A DNA stretch of 23,173 nt, from the NCBI GenBank assembly GCA_039812705.1, contig JBDIBA010000028.1, positions 1-23,173 on the forward strand, given 5' to 3'. The translations under genes and the position numbers were made by a program. The first letter of the stretch is position 1. Every line of letters begins with the position of its first letter. A model generated the notes under the pieces. The model worked only from the letters and a program-made list of their open reading frames with translations. It was not told the DNA's origin and made no database searches. The DNA comes from JBDIBA01 sp039812705. GTDB lineage: Bacteria; Actinomycetota; Acidimicrobiia; Acidimicrobiales; JBBSGY01. This document shows, piece by piece, positions 15,590 to 22,210 of the stretch.

Positions 15590-15650
15590 TGCAATACCAG
15601 TTGTAAACGGTTACATCTCCACGCTGGAAATCAGAGCATAACCTGCGCAA

Positions 15651-16154
15651 TCAACAAGGTTGCGCAGATGCTCCAAAGTCGTACGTGACAAACAATCGCG
15701 AACCAGATGCAACTGCTCCAACACCAACTCGGTTGAACGATCTGCTTGTGATGTTTGCGTAGTGCATCGGCGATCCAACAAAGGTTTGGTGCACGTTCGA
15801 CAAGTCACTTCCGTAACCAACGTTTTCACCGCTGAACAACACACCAATTCCAGAACCGTTGTGCGCAAGTGCGTTGCTTGCTGCAAGGTGCGTTGACCAA
15901 ACACTTGCAACGTGAGTCAGTCCGAGGTCGAGCGCCAACGGACACACACCTGCCTGCGCACGCGTTTGGTTGATCATTGCAACAACTTGTTCTGCAGATG
16001 TCGGCACGTTCGCTGCCGCAGGACTTGATTGTCCAACTGCAGCCGTGCAACCAATCGCGACTGCAAAAGCCGCACATGTTGCACGGAATCTCCTCGAAGC
16101 GTTAAACGACTCAAAGAAACGAGGGCGTGACGAATACACAGGGTTGGTTTTCAT
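15651..16154 (-). CDS. Secreted CAP/SCP-domain (YkwD-like) protein
   Basis: The 167-residue exported protein has an N-terminal signal segment (about 20-48, ending AVGQSSPAAA) and one CAP domain (about 52-167). Family hallmarks are SAEQVVAMINQTRAQAG, the NALAHNG segment with His98, GENVGYG with Glu110, SPMHYANI with His131, and RVGVGAV near the end. His, Glu and His are the cavity residues usually conserved in CAP domains. Phe126 stands where a Trp is common (TFVGSPMH). Cys71 and Cys167 could form a disulfide tying the C-terminus down. Bacterial CAP proteins are secreted and of mostly unknown biochemical role; some bind lipids or cell-wall material. A strong GGAGG precedes the ATG by 5 nt. It lies between two other envelope genes and is convergent with the RTX gene. 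Confidence 0.87.
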   Translation of the reverse strand: MKTNPVYSSRPRFFESFNASRRFRATCAAFAVAIGCTAAVGQSSPAAANVPTSAEQVVAMINQTRAQAGVCPLALDLGLTHVASVWSTHLAASNALAHNGSGIGVLFSGENVGYGSDLSNVHQTFVGSPMHYANITSRSFNRVGVGAVASGSRLFVTYDFGASAQPC

Positions 16155-16192
16155 GGGGACCTCCGAAAAGGGATGAAGCGGGCGTTTCAGGG

Positions 16193-16220
16193 CGGGTCAG
16201 TTTGACCAATCAGTGACCCG
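16193..16220. promoter_or_regulatory. Overlapping inverted repeats upstream of the CAP-domain gene
   Basis: CGGGTCA (16193-16199) can pair with TGACCCG (16214-16220), or its GGTCA part with TGACC at 16203-16207. The two pairings exclude each other. The site begins 38 bp upstream of the CAP start codon, so it may be an operator with three half-sites or a leader that can switch folds. No known riboswitch consensus was recognised. Confidence 0.35.
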
Positions 16221-16322
16221 CGCGCTGGCCGTAAGGCCCAATTCCGCCTTTCGCAACGCGTTCGTAATACTCCACCAGGGACTTCGCCGACGCCACAAAC
16301 GGCCCAGGAAATCCTCTGTCCG

Positions 16323-16345
16323 CCCAATTGGGAATGCGAACGCAT
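16323..16345. promoter_or_regulatory. Two adjacent palindromes in a divergent promoter region
   Basis: CCCAATTGGG (16323-16332, a perfect palindrome) is followed after 1 bp by ATGCG-AA-CGCAT (16334-16345). Both lie between the minus-strand CAP gene and the plus-strand LARTG gene (gap 16155-16401), where operators would be expected. The factor is unknown. CATAAT (16346-16351) could be a -10 element for the plus strand, but no matching -35 was found. Confidence 0.35.
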
Positions 16346-16401
16346 CATAATGCACACTCTCTACGTCATTCTTTTTCGGCAATCAAGCGAAAGCCCGATC
16401 A

Positions 16402-17361
16402 ATGCCCTATTACCGCCCCCAATCCCAATCACGAACGGCCCGCAGGACCGTCGGCGCCCTTGCTGTATCGCTTGCCCTTGCGGGCATGCTCGGCATGACG
16501 ATGACGACTGCACATGCCGCCGAAGCCACAGATGAACCGACGACAACAACAAGTTCGGGTTCTTCATCGTCGGTCAACGTCGAAGACATCCCGATCTTCC
16601 AGATCACGATGAACGGTTCTGGCACCGACACCACGACCGGTACTGGCTCGACTGAGACCGATTCGGACGACACGACCACCTCAGGCACTCCAACTACTGG
16701 CACGCCGACGACGACGACCGACACCGAGTCGACTGATTCTGAAACTACGGGCGCCGTTTCTCTTAACGAGATCCCAATCTTCCCAATCACGATGAACGGT
16801 TCAGGCACCGACACCACAACCGGCACCGACACCACGACCGGTAGTGACTCGACTGAGACCGATTCGGACGACACAACCACCTCGGGCACTCCAACTACTG
16901 GCACCAACACCAGCGGTTCAGGCGACACGAAGTCAACTGACACCAAGTCCGGCGACTCCAAGTCAACCGACACGAAGTCAGGTGACACAAAGTCAGGTGA
17001 CACAAAGTCAGACGACACCAAGTCGACCGACACCGAGCCTGTGAAGGTCGTTCCAGTAACAATCGCGGGAACAACTGACACCACAACGGCTCCAGTCACA
17101 GTTGCCCCAACGACAGTTGCCCCAACCACAACTGCAGTGAAAGAAACGACGAGCAAGCCCACCATCAAGGTTGTTCCGGTTGAAGACGACAAAGTCGCCT
17201 CTGACACCGCAGTCGATGAAGTGAACTCCGTTTCCACCGAACAACTGGCTAGGACGGGTAGCAACACAGCGACTCTTGTATCGCTAGCTTCCTTCCTTAC
17301 CGGCCTCGGCTTGGCAATCCTCTGGGTTCAGATGCGTCGTCGCGAAAGCCTCTACGCCTAA
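16402..17361 (+). CDS. Thr-rich cell-surface protein with LAXTG-type sortase signal
   Basis: The 319-residue protein has an N-terminal signal peptide (about 1-40, ending TTAHAAEA), a long Thr/Ser/Asp/Gly-rich stalk (about 44-275) and a C-terminal sorting signal: LARTG (282-286), a hydrophobic helix (about 290-310) and a basic MRRRESLYA tail. LAXTG is the motif cleaved by actinobacterial class E sortases, so the protein is probably linked covalently to peptidoglycan or held by its tail helix. The stalk contains a duplicated block with IPIF.ITMNGSGTDTTTG (61-100 and 122-167) and a run of DTKSG-like pentads (175-209). No enzymatic domain is present. ATG 16402 begins the signal peptide; the ribosome site is weak. 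No sortase gene is in the window. A very strong terminator follows. Confidence 0.85.
   Translation: MPYYRPQSQSRTARRTVGALAVSLALAGMLGMTMTTAHAAEATDEPTTTTSSGSSSSVNVEDIPIFQITMNGSGTDTTTGTGSTETDSDDTTTSGTPTTGTPTTTTDTESTDSETTGAVSLNEIPIFPITMNGSGTDTTTGTDTTTGSDSTETDSDDTTTSGTPTTGTNTSGSGDTKSTDTKSGDSKSTDTKSGDTKSGDTKSDDTKSTDTEPVKVVPVTIAGTTDTTTAPVTVAPTTVAPTTTAVKETTSKPTIKVVPVEDDKVASDTAVDEVNSVSTEQLARTGSNTATLVSLASFLTGLGLAILWVQMRRRESLYA
16582..16902 (+). repeat. Duplicated ~120-140-bp coding repeat in the LARTG surface protein
   Basis: Residues 61-100 (16582-16701) recur as 122-167 (16765-16902). Both share IPIF-ITMNGSGTDTTTG, STETDSDDTTTSG and TPTTG. The second copy has an extra TDTTTGS insertion. Nucleotide identity is high over long stretches, which suggests recent internal duplication. 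Confidence 0.8.
16924..17028 (+). repeat. Tandem 15-bp-type repeat encoding DTKSG-like pentads
   Basis: Residues 175-209 are made of seven pentads of the form D-(T/S)-K-S-x. At nucleotide level, units such as GGTGACACAAAGTCA repeat in tandem (16981-17010). Each pentad carries one Lys and one Asp, unlike the Lys-free Thr stalk before it. Confidence 0.8.
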
Positions 17362-17386
17362 CTCAGCTAGTTCGCTCCAAGAGCAA

Positions 17387-17433
17387 CCGGACAGACAAAA
17401 GCCCCCTCCAGGAGGGGGCTTTTGTCTGTCCGG
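17387..17433. terminator. Very long perfect-stem bidirectional terminator
   Basis: Arms of 23 bp (17387-17409 and 17411-17433) are perfectly complementary around a single central A. The core AAAAGCCCCC...GGGGGCTTTT is a standard two-way terminator, here extended outward by CCGGACAGAC/GTCTGTCCGG. It lies between the plus-strand LARTG gene and the convergent minus-strand membrane gene ending at 17449. Confidence 0.93.
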
Positions 17434-17448
17434 GAAACTGCCGACGAA

Positions 17449-17862
17449 TCAAGAAGCAAGCGCCGAAATGTCGCGCACTGCTTCGACAATCAACAAAACG
17501 GACACCGCGCTAGCCAGCATCAAATAACGCCATCGGTATCGGTGGTCGGCCGCGAAGAATCTCCGCACGCCAAACACCAGCGCTACAAAAGAAACCGCGC
17601 TTGCTACAAGGCCGATTTCGGGGCCGATGCCGGTCAAACCCAGGACTGGACTAAGGAACGGAATCAGCAAGTACGTAATCACACAGCGGATTCCGGAAAT
17701 CCAGATGCCGAGCCCAAACGCACGACGCGCACCAAGCACGCTTTGCTTTGGACCATCTGGGTCCAGACCCAACACACAACGAACAGTTCTGTCGGCGCCA
17801 GTGCGCTCTTGGCGTTGACCACCGGGTGAAACTTCGGGCTGCATCCGGGTTGCGGAGTTCAT
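17449..17862 (-). CDS. Small membrane protein of unknown function
   Basis: The 137-residue protein was not recognised. A polar N-terminal region of about 45 residues (CVLGLDPDGPKQSVLGARRA just before the membrane) is followed by three hydrophobic segments (about 48-73, 79-98 and 112-129). A basic loop, VRRFFAADHRYRWRY, lies between the second and third helices. ATG 17862 lacks an evident Shine-Dalgarno, and an in-frame ATG at 17844 is a possible alternative. It is the second of two minus-strand membrane genes, 69 bp after the one ending at 17932, and ends 15 bp from the strong terminator at 17387-17433. A role in the envelope is only a guess. Confidence 0.65.
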   Translation of the reverse strand: MNSATRMQPEVSPGGQRQERTGADRTVRCVLGLDPDGPKQSVLGARRAFGLGIWISGIRCVITYLLIPFLSPVLGLTGIGPEIGLVASAVSFVALVFGVRRFFAADHRYRWRYLMLASAVSVLLIVEAVRDISALAS

Positions 17863-17916
17863 CGCAACCCAAACTAGTCATGCCAGGCTCCAACCGGAGC
17901 AGGGGCACAAGTGGCA

Positions 17917-17941
17917 ATCAGTAAAAGTTGATCAGTAAAAG
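17917..17941. repeat. 11-bp direct repeat across a stop codon
   Basis: ATCAGTAAAAG occurs at 17917-17927 and again at 17931-17941, separated by TTG. The second copy contains the final Phe-Tyr codons and the TGA stop of the minus-strand gene ending at 17932, so the first copy is a duplicate of the gene end lying just beyond the stop. Slipped-strand duplication is the simple explanation. In the same gap, GCTCC/GGAGC (17887-17891, 17896-17900) can form a small hairpin. Confidence 0.7.
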
Positions 17942-18246
17942 CGGCGACCAATGGCACTGAGCACCGAGCCCAGCACTGCATAGACAACAGCCGCAAAGAG
18001 AAGCGACGTCTGAATGACCGTGTCGCCGGTCAAGACAATCGGGTCGAAGATGCCATTAAATGGGGTCATCAAGCTGCCTGCGCGAGCAAAGATCCACGCA
18101 GCAAATGGAGTGTCAGCGTTTGCACCTAGCAAACCCATTACAAAAGCGGTGCCCAGGATCAGAACAATCGCAAGAACCCAAAGCTCCAAAAAGCCGATCA
18201 CAACACGCAGGATTGTTACTCCGGCGTTTGACTCACTCGTTCGCAT
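17932..18246 (-). CDS. Small two-helix membrane protein, possibly YggT-like
   Basis: The 104-residue protein has two hydrophobic segments (about 10-40 and 78-98) joined by a loop containing ADTPFAAWIFARAGSLMTPFNGIFDPIV. The layout of helix, a PF...PF loop and helix is reminiscent of the YggT family of small membrane proteins, but the match is weak and I give it only as a possibility. The start is well supported: GAGGAG precedes ATG 18246 with about 6-nt spacing. It is divergent from the DUF4870 gene (103-bp gap) and probably co-transcribed with the membrane gene at 17449-17862. Confidence 0.72.
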   Translation of the reverse strand: MRTSESNAGVTILRVVIGFLELWVLAIVLILGTAFVMGLLGANADTPFAAWIFARAGSLMTPFNGIFDPIVLTGDTVIQTSLLFAAVVYAVLGSVLSAIGRRFY

Positions 18247-18349
18247 TCAGGCTCCTCAACCAAAGATTTAGTGAACGCCATACTAACTGAGCAACCCAGC
18301 CAAGGCACATTCCCGACCTTGTCCATGCGTGGTTCGATAGTCTTTTGAC

Positions 18350-18745
18350 ATGACTGACTCCACACCCGAAAACGGCTTCTCTCAGGCAGCCCCCGACGCA
18401 TTTGCAGAACCCACACCAGAAGAAAAGAACTGGGCTATGGCTGCCCACCTCAGCTGGATTGTCGGCAGCTTGGTCGCCCTCTACTTCCTTGGACCTCTTG
18501 TTGTTTACCTCGCCAAGAAGGACTCCACTCCATTCGTCCGCAAGCACGCTGTCGAAGCGTTGAACTTTGCCCTCACCATGCTGATCGGTTTCCTCATCTG
18601 CCTGGTCCTCATGATGGTTTTGATCGGCGTCATCTTGATCATCCCGCTCGCCATTGCGTACCTGGTGTTCTCCATCCTCGGCGCAATCGAAGCTTCAAAG
18701 GGCCGCGAATACCGCTACCCGTTCAACATCAACTTCATCAAGTAA
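18350..18745 (+). CDS. DUF4870 family membrane protein
   Basis: The 131-residue protein has a polar Pro/Glu-rich head (1-25), then three hydrophobic segments (about 33-55, 70-92 and 93-116). The family pattern is clear: NWAMAAHLSWIVG, then FVRKHAVEALNF between helices one and two, and a C-terminal GREYRYPFNINFIK. DUF4870 proteins are small bacterial membrane proteins distantly related to Tic20; their function is unknown. ATG 18350 has no Shine-Dalgarno. A TAGTCT element (18338-18343) lies at the distance expected if transcription begins at or next to the ATG, so a leaderless mRNA is possible. The aldo/keto reductase gene follows after 15 bp and may share the transcript. Confidence 0.88.
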   Translation: MTDSTPENGFSQAAPDAFAEPTPEEKNWAMAAHLSWIVGSLVALYFLGPLVVYLAKKDSTPFVRKHAVEALNFALTMLIGFLICLVLMMVLIGVILIIPLAIAYLVFSILGAIEASKGREYRYPFNINFIK

Positions 18746-18760
18746 CGAGAGAGACGGTCC

Positions 18761-19597
18761 ATGGCCAACGTCAAGCAGATCAAACTGAACGACGGCAACC
18801 AACTGCCAAGTGTCGGCTTCGGCATGTGGCAGTTGGAAACCGGTGACGCAGTTGACGTCATCCAGCACGCGATCGATTGCGGTTACCGCTCGTTCGACTC
18901 GGCTGCTGCATATGGCAATGAAGAGCAGCTTGGTGCGGCGGTCAACGCAAGCAACATCGACCGCGACCAACTTTTCATTACGACCAAGCTATGGAACGAC
19001 GGGCACGGCGATGAGAACACAGTCGGCAAAGCGTTCGAGGAATCCATGTCAAAGCTTGGGCTTGATCAGCTCGACATGTACCTCATGCACTGGCCGACTC
19101 CGATGTTTGATGACTTTGTGCAGACCTGGCAATCAATGGAAAAGCTCAAGGAGCAGGGCCGCGTCAAGTCAATCGGTGTTTGCAACTTCAACCAAGAACA
19201 CTTGCAACGCTTGATGAACGAGACCGGCACGTTGCCTTGCGTCAACCAGATTGAGTGCCACCCACAGTTCCAACAAAAGGAATTGCGTCAGTTCTGTCGA
19301 GACAACGGCATTGCGGTCGAAGCGTGGAGCCCAATTGGTCAAGGTAAGGGCCTTCTTGAGGACCCAACGCTCAATGACATCGCTGAGCGCAACAACGCAA
19401 CGCCTGCACAAGTTGTCCTCGCGTGGCACTTGCAAGAAGGCAACGTTGTGATTCCCAAGTCCAAGACGCCGTCGCGCATCGAATCCAACTTGGCATGCAC
19501 CGAAGTCCGCCTTTCGAAAGACGACATCGCGCAAATCGATGCCATGGACAGCGGACGCCGCTTGGGTCCAGACCCGGCAAGTTTCGACCGCAGATAA
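18761..19597 (+). CDS. Aldo/keto reductase
   Basis: The 278-residue NADPH-dependent oxidoreductase has a TIM-barrel fold and reduces aldehydes and ketones in the cytoplasm. The catalytic tetrad is visible: Asp46 and Tyr51 in SFDSAAAYGNE, Lys76 in TTKLW and His110 in LMHWP. Further family signatures are GVCNFNQEHL, NQIECHPQFQQ and the C-terminal IPKSKTPSRIESNL, which contacts the cofactor phosphate. Length and motifs fit the 2,5-diketo-gluconate/methylglyoxal reductase branch (DkgA/YvgN-like), but the substrate cannot be fixed from sequence. A GAGAGA precedes the ATG with suitable spacing. It follows the DUF4870 gene by 15 bp and ends before a hairpin terminator. Confidence 0.94.
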   Translation: MANVKQIKLNDGNQLPSVGFGMWQLETGDAVDVIQHAIDCGYRSFDSAAAYGNEEQLGAAVNASNIDRDQLFITTKLWNDGHGDENTVGKAFEESMSKLGLDQLDMYLMHWPTPMFDDFVQTWQSMEKLKEQGRVKSIGVCNFNQEHLQRLMNETGTLPCVNQIECHPQFQQKELRQFCRDNGIAVEAWSPIGQGKGLLEDPTLNDIAERNNATPAQVVLAWHLQEGNVVIPKSKTPSRIESNLACTEVRLSKDDIAQIDAMDSGRRLGPDPASFDRR

Positions 19598-19635
19598 ACG
19601 TCACTTCAGTCAGTCCGGTTCAAAGAACCAACAAG

Positions 19636-19673
19636 AAACAACCCGTCGGACAAGATCCGGCGGGTTGTTTTCT
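19636..19673 (+). terminator. Rho-independent terminator after the aldo/keto reductase gene
   Basis: AAACAACCCGTCGGA (19636-19650) pairs with TCCGGCGGGTTGTTT (19656-19670), with one G-T pair and a 5-nt CAAGA loop, and then TCT. The right arm ends in GTTGTTTTCT, which serves as the U-tract. It isolates the reductase gene from the following plus-strand operon. Confidence 0.85.
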
Positions 19674-19687
19674 AAACAGGAAGCATT

Positions 19688-20482
19688 TTGCACACTCGTC
19701 GTCTCACAATTGCATTGCTCGCTGCGCTGATGGTTTGCATTGCGGTTGCAGCAGGCTGGCTGAACAGCATCAAGGGCCCACCTGGACCGCCGTGTCGGGT
19801 GACAATTGAAGATTCGAGCTATCCGCTCAGCTACGACCAAGCGCAGCACGCCACAACTATTGCGTTAACGGCAAAGAAGCTGCAGATGCCAAACCGTGCA
19901 GTCACTGTTGCGATTGCCACAGCATTACAAGAGTCCAAGCTTGAGAACATTGATTACGGAGACCGTGACTCCGTTGGACTGTTCCAACAACGACCCTCAC
20001 AAGGCTGGGGAACAAAGACGCAGATACTTGACCCCGCTTACGCAAGCACACGTTTCTTTCAGAAGCTTGCAGAGGTTTCCGGCTGGCAAGATCTGACCGT
20101 CAATGACGCCGCACAGGCCGTGCAACGCAGCGGCCATCCAACCCTTTACGAACAATGGGAAACACCTGCACGGTTGATTGCCCGGTCAGTTTCAGGCGAA
20201 GAACCCGCCACTCTCTCCTGTCAGCCGCCCGAGGACGCTCCACAGCCAGCCAACCAGCAACGGATCGCCGCACAGCTGGCTCGCGAACTTGGCTCGGCAG
20301 GAATCGCCACAGAGCTGCCCGATCAGAAGGGCTGGGCGGTGAGTGAGTGGTTGGTCGCAAGGGCCCAAACTGCGGGGATCAAGACAATCACGTTCAGAGG
20401 CCAACGCTGGTCGGCCAAGGACGGAACCTGGCAAGCAAGCGGTGCCAGTGAGCCTATAGTGAGAATCGTTCCTATTTCCTAG
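19688..20482 (+). CDS. Exported protein with lytic-transglycosylase-like domain
   Basis: The 264-residue protein has an N-terminal hydrophobic signal/anchor (about 5-24) and a domain with ATALQESKLENIDYGDRDSVG followed by LFQQRPSQGWGT. This is the lysozyme-like segment of a widespread actinobacterial family often labelled 'heavy metal transporter' in databases; Glu82 stands where the catalytic Glu of transglycosylases lies. Activity on peptidoglycan is inferred, not shown. Cys36 and the Cys in TLSCQPPED may pair. The C-terminal part (about 190-264) is a separate small alpha/beta region (AAQLARELGSAG... GWAVSEWLVARAQ... ITFRGQRWS). The start is TTG 19688 with AGGAAG 4 nt upstream. It precedes the metal-uptake genes by 36 bp and could be in their operon. 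Confidence 0.82.
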   Translation: MHTRRLTIALLAALMVCIAVAAGWLNSIKGPPGPPCRVTIEDSSYPLSYDQAQHATTIALTAKKLQMPNRAVTVAIATALQESKLENIDYGDRDSVGLFQQRPSQGWGTKTQILDPAYASTRFFQKLAEVSGWQDLTVNDAAQAVQRSGHPTLYEQWETPARLIARSVSGEEPATLSCQPPEDAPQPANQQRIAAQLARELGSAGIATELPDQKGWAVSEWLVARAQTAGIKTITFRGQRWSAKDGTWQASGASEPIVRIVPIS

Positions 20483-20518
20483 GCGCAGGCCCGCGTCTAC
20501 ATTTCCAGCGAGGTTTTC

Positions 20519-21442
20519 GTGAGTTTGATCGCCAAGAAGGCCGCCACCGTCCTATTCGCTCTAGCAACGGCTTCGGTTGCAACATCGTGTGGCGCCGACG
20601 GCGCCGATCGCGCTGCGACATCGAATGTGCCGTGTCCGGCCTCCCCCATCAACGTGGTCGTAACCATCGACCAGTGGGCGGACATGACACGGGCTATTGG
20701 GGCCAAGTGTGCCGAAGTGGAGGTCATCGTGGCCACGGCATCAAGCGACCCTCACGAGTTTGAACCCACACCCAATGACACGGCTCAGTTCGCCAACGCA
20801 CGGGTTGTTGTCATGAACGGTGTCGGTTACGACGAGTGGGCATCTAAAACGCTCGAAGCCAATTCCGCCAAACCAAACGTTGTTAATGCCGGACAGCTCG
20901 TGAATGCGCAAACCGGTAGCGATCCCCACCTTTGGTACGACCCAGCAAAGGTACAACAAGTGGCAACGGCAATCGCCAAGACATTGCGCGAAGCTAACAG
21001 TGCAGCCGGCACCTACTTCGACGAACGACTTGCCGAATGGTCGGCCGACCTGGAGCCGTACACGCAAGCCATCGAAGACATGAAGCCCAAAGCGCAGGGC
21101 AAGTCCTTTGCAGCCACCGAACCCGTGTTTAACGCAATGGCCAATGCTGTTGGACTCCGCAATGCCACACCAACAGGTTATGAAACAGCTGCCACCAACG
21201 AGGCAGACCCGGCTCCTGGTGACATCGCAGAGTTCGAAACCATCCTGCGCTCAAAGGCTGTCGACGTGTTGATCTTCAACAAACAAAGCACCAACCCAAC
21301 CGCACAACGCCTCCGCGACGTTGCAACAGAAAACGACATTGCAGTTGTTGAGGTAACAGAAACTCAACCGAATCAGGCAAAGAGCTTTATGTCATGGCAG
21401 ATGGATCAGCTGCAATCACTTGCCGAGGCATTAGACAAATAG
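20519..21442 (+). CDS. znuA: Metal ABC transporter substrate-binding lipoprotein (ZnuA/TroA family)
   Basis: The 307-residue cluster A-I binding protein captures a divalent metal outside the membrane and delivers it to the permease encoded downstream. A lipoprotein-type signal ends at Cys24 (SVATSC), though the lipobox is imperfect. Probable ligands are His79 (SSDPHEFEP) and His137 (SDPHLWYDP). At the third ligand position (ATEPVFNAMANAVGL) there is Glu201, where Zn-binding ZnuA has His. The usual late Asp is replaced by Glu281 in VTETQP. There is no His-rich loop. The metal could be Zn, Mn or Fe; the symbol reflects the family only. The start is GTG 20519, preceded by CGAGG. The ATPase gene begins 6 bp after the stop. 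No Zur- or MntR-like operator was recognised in the 36-bp gap upstream. Confidence 0.9.
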   Translation: MSLIAKKAATVLFALATASVATSCGADGADRAATSNVPCPASPINVVVTIDQWADMTRAIGAKCAEVEVIVATASSDPHEFEPTPNDTAQFANARVVVMNGVGYDEWASKTLEANSAKPNVVNAGQLVNAQTGSDPHLWYDPAKVQQVATAIAKTLREANSAAGTYFDERLAEWSADLEPYTQAIEDMKPKAQGKSFAATEPVFNAMANAVGLRNATPTGYETAATNEADPAPGDIAEFETILRSKAVDVLIFNKQSTNPTAQRLRDVATENDIAVVEVTETQPNQAKSFMSWQMDQLQSLAEALDK

Positions 21443-21448
21443 GCCTCG

Positions 21449-22210
21449 ATGACAAACGCCCTTGAGTTCGACGATGTTGCAATTTCACGTGACGGCCAAA
21501 CGGTCTGGTCGGAAAGCTCATTCACGATTCCGTGCGGCGCTGTTGTTGGCGTCATCGGCCCAAACGGCAGCGGCAAGACGACGCTCTTGGAGATTCTTGT
21601 TGGAGCGCTGACGCCCAGTCATGGGACAGTGCATGTCCTCGGCAAGACACCCAAACGCGGAAATCCCAAGGTTGGCTACGTTCCCCAGAACTACACAACC
21701 CACATTGCCGATTCCGTGCGCGCGTTCGACCTCGTTGCCCTTGGTTTAACCGGCTCGCGGTTCGGCCTCGGACGAATGAAGCCCCACGAACGCGAACAGG
21801 TCAACAAGGCGCTCGAGTCAGTGGGTGCGCTGAACTATGCCAATGCACGCATGAGTCGCCTGTCGGGTGGGCAGCAACAACGTGTTGCCATTGCCCAAGC
21901 ACTCGTCGGCAACCCGGAACTGCTGCTGCTTGACGAGCCCCTGGCAAACTTGGACATTCGCAAACAACAAGAAGTCGTTAACCTGCTTAGCGAGCTGACG
22001 GCCGCCAACGGGATGACGGTGCTTATAGTCGCCCACGACTTGAACTCGCTTCTCACAATTCTCAGTGGCGCCGTGTACCTGGTAGACGGCCACGCTCACT
22101 ATGACGAAATCAACAACGTCGTCGACGAAGCACTGTTAAGCCACCTTTATGGAACCGCGGTCCGCGTGGTGAAGACGCCTCAAGGAGACTTGTTCACTCG
22201 CAATGCTTAG
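21449..22210 (+). CDS. znuC: Metal ABC transporter ATP-binding protein (ZnuC/MntB family)
   Basis: The 253-residue cytoplasmic ATPase powers the metal importer. Motifs are Walker A GPNGSGKTT (37-45), Q-loop Gln80 in YVPQNY, signature LSGGQQQR (138-145), Walker B LLLLDEP (158-164), D-loop ANLD and the H-loop His196 in VAHDLNS. The C-terminal HLYGTAVRVVKTPQGDLF is typical of the zinc/manganese subgroup. It sits 6 bp after the binding-protein gene and overlaps the permease gene by 8 bp (ATGCTTAG), so all three are co-translated. Length is normal and nothing is missing. Confidence 0.95.
   Translation: MTNALEFDDVAISRDGQTVWSESSFTIPCGAVVGVIGPNGSGKTTLLEILVGALTPSHGTVHVLGKTPKRGNPKVGYVPQNYTTHIADSVRAFDLVALGLTGSRFGLGRMKPHEREQVNKALESVGALNYANARMSRLSGGQQQRVAIAQALVGNPELLLLDEPLANLDIRKQQEVVNLLSELTAANGMTVLIVAHDLNSLLTILSGAVYLVDGHAHYDEINNVVDEALLSHLYGTAVRVVKTPQGDLFTRNA

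Noticed and set aside
16410..17267. Long minus-strand open frame (285 codons) opposite the LARTG protein gene
   Set aside because: It is Val/Ser-rich antisense of the Thr/Asp repeats, with no ribosome site. The plus strand has a signal peptide and sorting signal in the right order.
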